Shown here one piece after another: positions 29,836-32,210 of a stretch of DNA of 32,210 nucleotides. How positions within the stretch are numbered: position 1 is the stretch's first letter; each line of letters begins with the position of its first letter. Position numbers and translations under genes: made by a program. The notes beneath the pieces were generated by a model that had not been told where the DNA came from, made no database searches, and saw nothing but the letters and a program-made list of their open reading frames with translations. Where the stretch lies: positions 1 to 32,210 of the forward strand of contig DASWRT010000387.1 in NCBI GenBank assembly GCA_036403035.1, written 5' to 3'. Source of the stretch: DASWRT01 sp036403035 (GTDB lineage: Bacteria; Pseudomonadota; Alphaproteobacteria; ATCC43930; CGMCC-115725).

Positions 29836-31587
29836 GTGCCGCTTAAGATCATGAAAGCCGCCCTTGGCGCTGCCGGCCAGCCGAATCCCTGGCTGCCTGC
29901 CGTGATCGCCGGCGGCTCGGTCCGCTGGATCGGCGCGAACGTCGCGGCGGCGCTGCTGTATTTCGCGCTCGGGACGGTGGTCAGCCGGTTCTTCGCCGCC
30001 TATGGACTGTTCCCCGCGCCGATCTGGCTACCGGCGGGGATTGCGACCGTCGCCGCGATGGCGGGCGGGGCGCGCCTGCTGCCGGGCATCTTCTGCGGCT
30101 CGTTCCTCGCCAACGCGGTGCTGTTCGCGCCGCCCCTGCACGTCACGACGATCATCTCGCTCACCAACGCGCTCGGCCCGGTGGCCGGGGCGGCGATGCT
30201 GCGCCGGCTGCGGCCGGCGAAGGGGCTCTTCACGACGTTCGCCGGGGTCATCTCCTTCGTCTTCTGCACCACGTTCCTGAGTCCGGCGATCAGCGCCACC
30301 GGCGGCGCCGTCGCGATGTCGATCGGAGCGCCGCCCGATCTCGAACGATTCCATTCGATCTGGGTGAACTGGTGGCTGACCGATGCCGGCGGCGCGCTCT
30401 ATCTCGCACCGGCGCTCCTGCTCTGGCTCGGCATGGAGAGGGAAGGAGCCGACGTCTACGAGCGCGTCGGGAAGCGGGGCTTCGACCGCAAGGATCTCGC
30501 CGTCTGGGCCTGGATCGCCCTGGTCAGCGCCGTGTTGTTCCTGACGCCGCCGCTGCGCGGCACCTACATCCGCTCGGCGTTTCCGTTCCTGCTCGTGGTG
30601 CCGCTGTCCTGGATCGCGCTGCGGATGTCGCTGCGGTCCGCCTATACGCTGGTGACGCTGGTCGCGATCGTCGCGACGGCCGGCACGGTCGCGGGCTTCG
30701 GTCCCTTCCAGAACCATAGCCTCGCCAACCCGCTCCAGCTCGTCGGCACGCTCGTCGTGCTGCTCGCGACGAACGTCCTGACCATCGTGGCCCTGGTCAG
30801 CGAGCGATACGAGGCGCAGAACGCGAACAGGGTGAAGTCGATGTTCCTCGCCAACACGAGCCACGAGCTGAGGACGCCGCTCAACGCGATCATCGGCTAT
30901 TCCTCGCTGATCGACAGCCAAGCCGCCGGTTCCGTCTCGAGCGAGGAGCAAAGGAGCTACGCCCGCCTCATCCAGGCGAGCGGCGAGCATCTGCTGGCGC
31001 TCATCAACGACCTGCTGGAGATGTCGAAGATCGAGGCGGGGCGGTTCGGTCTGACCGAGGAGCGCGTCGGGCTGGCGACGGCGATCGAGGAAGCGGTCGA
31101 CCTCGTCGGCGTCGTGGCGCGCGCCAAGTCCATCGCGCTCCGGGCGGACGACGCGGGGGGTGTCGGCGGCATCGCGATCGTCGCCGACGCCAAGGCGCTG
31201 CGGCAGGTTCTCATCAACCTTCTGTCGAACGCGATCAAGTTCACGCCCGAAGGGGGACGGGTCGCCGTCTCGGCGGCGCTCGGCCGGCGCGGCGAGGCGG
31301 TGATCCGCGTGTCCGACACCGGCATCGGTATCCCGCCCGACGCGCTGGAGCGCGTATTCAGGCCGTTCGAGCGGGCGCACGACAAAGGAAAGCATCAGGC
31401 CGAAGGCACCGGCCTCGGCCTCTCGATCACCCTGGGCCTCGTGAAGCTGCACGGCGGGACGATCGACCTGGAGAGCACGGTCGGACAGGGGACGACGGTG
31501 ACCGTCACGCTGCCGGCGAGCCGGGTGGTCGCGGCGAAGGCGGCGGCGCGGGAGGATGCTTCGATGCTGGAGACGGCCGCGCGTTAA
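29836..31587 (+). CDS. MASE1-domain sensor histidine kinase
   Basis: A 583-residue membrane sensor. Residues about 20-325 hold eight or so transmembrane helices of a MASE1 sensor domain (APIWLPAGIATVAAMAGGARLLPGIFCGSFLANA; FHSIWVNWWLTDAGGALYLAPALLLW). The HisKA dimerisation domain follows with phospho-acceptor H343 (SHELRTPLNAIIGYSS). The HATPase domain has its N-box (NLLSNAIKF, about N465), DTGIGIPP and GTGLGLSI. The GTG at 29836 with GAGGAG five bases before is preferred over an ATG at 29785 that lacks a ribosome site. The ligand of MASE1 is unknown. No response regulator is adjacent, so it is an orphan kinase. Confidence 0.92.
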   Translation: MPLKIMKAALGAAGQPNPWLPAVIAGGSVRWIGANVAAALLYFALGTVVSRFFAAYGLFPAPIWLPAGIATVAAMAGGARLLPGIFCGSFLANAVLFAPPLHVTTIISLTNALGPVAGAAMLRRLRPAKGLFTTFAGVISFVFCTTFLSPAISATGGAVAMSIGAPPDLERFHSIWVNWWLTDAGGALYLAPALLLWLGMEREGADVYERVGKRGFDRKDLAVWAWIALVSAVLFLTPPLRGTYIRSAFPFLLVVPLSWIALRMSLRSAYTLVTLVAIVATAGTVAGFGPFQNHSLANPLQLVGTLVVLLATNVLTIVALVSERYEAQNANRVKSMFLANTSHELRTPLNAIIGYSSLIDSQAAGSVSSEEQRSYARLIQASGEHLLALINDLLEMSKIEAGRFGLTEERVGLATAIEEAVDLVGVVARAKSIALRADDAGGVGGIAIVADAKALRQVLINLLSNAIKFTPEGGRVAVSAALGRRGEAVIRVSDTGIGIPPDALERVFRPFERAHDKGKHQAEGTGLGLSITLGLVKLHGGTIDLESTVGQGTTVTVTLPASRVVAAKAAAREDASMLETAAR

Positions 31588-31762
31588 CGCGACTTGCCGT
31601 TGGTCGCTGCAATCGTCGAGGCGCGGCAGGCGGAGTAGAAAACAACGTTCGAACGACCAAGGCACCAAGAGCACCAAGGAAATCTGGCGCGCTATGCGCG
31701 CTGAAGAATCATCTTGCTGTTCTTATGCCTCGATGGTTCGAGCTTTCCCGGCTCGACCCGCG

Positions 31763-32210
31763 TCAGCCGTTACCGGCCTCTCCACCACTCTCTTCCGCAG
31801 CCCCGATCATCGCTCGGAACTCGGCTTCGGTGAGCGTCTTGACGCCGAGCTTGGCGGCTTTCTCGGCCTTCGAGCCGGCGTCGGCGCCGATCACGACGAA
31901 GTCGGTCTTTGCCGAGACCGATGACGTGACGTTGGCGCCCAGCGCTTCGGCGCGTGCCTTCGCCTCGGAGCGGCCCATCGTCTCCAGCGCGCCGGTGAAC
32001 ACGATCGTCTTGCCGGCGAGCGGCGACGCCGCCACCGTGCCGCCGTTGCCGGGGCCGGTGTAGTCCTGAATATCGAGCTGCCGATCCAAGTCGTTCAGCA
32101 CCTCCAGGTTGTGTTGCTCGGCGAAGAAGCCGGCGATGTCCTCGGCCATGTCCTCGCCGATGCCATGGATATCGTTCAACACCTGCCATGCCTCGGCGGC
32201 GGCCTGATCG
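31763..32210 (-). CDS. ligA: NAD-dependent DNA ligase, C-terminal part (helix-hairpin-helix and BRCT)
   Basis: The frame runs off the right edge of the window, giving the last 148 residues of LigA. Helix-hairpin-helix remnants (VLNDIHGIGEDMAEDIAGFF) are followed by a BRCT domain (LAGKTIVFTGALETMGRSEAKARAEALGANVTSSVSAKTDFVVIGADAGSKAEKAAKLGVKTLTEAEF). LigA seals nicks during replication using NAD+, a product of the pathway encoded 4 kb away. The tail AAEESGGEAGNG is unremarkable. Start and catalytic domain are outside. Confidence 0.93.
   Translation of the reverse strand, partial: DQAAAEAWQVLNDIHGIGEDMAEDIAGFFAEQHNLEVLNDLDRQLDIQDYTGPGNGGTVAASPLAGKTIVFTGALETMGRSEAKARAEALGANVTSSVSAKTDFVVIGADAGSKAEKAAKLGVKTLTEAEFRAMIGAAEESGGEAGNG

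Noticed and set aside
31690..31725. GGCGCGC-TAT-GCGCGCT hairpin after the kinase as a terminator
   Set aside because: Stem is short palindromic GC with no T-tract on either side, and it lies over 100 bases from both stops.
1..32210. CRISPR arrays, tRNA, rRNA, transposases
   Set aside because: No regularly spaced direct repeats of CRISPR size, no cloverleaf with a TTCRA arm and no DDE or serine/tyrosine recombinase frame was found on reading both strands.

Overview
The window is about 32 kb of GC-rich chromosome, roughly two thirds G+C by eye. It most likely comes from an alphaproteobacterium of the Hyphomicrobiales or Rhodospirillales type. This rests on the SAM-II riboswitches, a NadQ-type regulator beside nadABC, a cyoABCD quinol oxidase and a PEP-CTERM protein. 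No rRNA, tRNA, CRISPR array or complete insertion sequence was seen.

Layout. Positions 2-868 hold the 3' part of a 2-oxoglutarate/Fe(II) oxygenase. An 880-base gene-free stretch follows, with an 11-bp-phased TCCTGTT array and two hairpins. Positions 1751-4487 (minus strand) hold a two-gene RiPP-like locus: a 281-residue protein with two leader-like repeats and a valine-rich tail, overlapping a radical SAM C-methyltransferase-like enzyme. Positions 4974-9112 (minus) are a tight five-gene operon: DUF1080-like secreted protein, frameshifted beta-barrel protein, superoxide dismutase, two-domain LppY/LpqO (DUF1259) protein, and a superoxide dismutase-rhodanese fusion. Facing it, 9402-13602 (plus) is cyoABCD.

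Positions 13800-20023 are a catabolic and partly decayed region. It holds a truncated SulP transporter, a beta-keto acid cleavage enzyme, a GNAT acetyltransferase and an SDR dehydrogenase. It continues with a thioesterase running out of frame into a PEP-CTERM gene, a 3' GntR/FCD remnant, and an aminotransferase with unusual active-site residues. Next come a nucleotidyltransferase (minus) and two copies of a SAM-II riboswitch about 0.8 kb apart. The second copy leads a CmcJ/NvfI-type oxygenase plus HAD dehalogenase pair; the first leads only short overlapping frames.

Positions 23478-28882 are an NAD module: nadQ-type regulator, a secreted DUF4440 protein on the other strand, then nadA-nadB-nadC behind two palindromes that look like NadQ operators. 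A low-GC patch (28883-29784) holds a gene fragment and an orphan hypothetical gene. The window ends with a MASE1 sensor histidine kinase and the C-terminus of DNA ligase LigA (minus strand, running off the end).

The best candidates for something undescribed are the RiPP-like pair, the duplicated SAM-II leaders with their unusual targets, and the superoxide dismutase operon. At least four genes are broken or fused, so the region has been rearranged or the assembly carries small errors.
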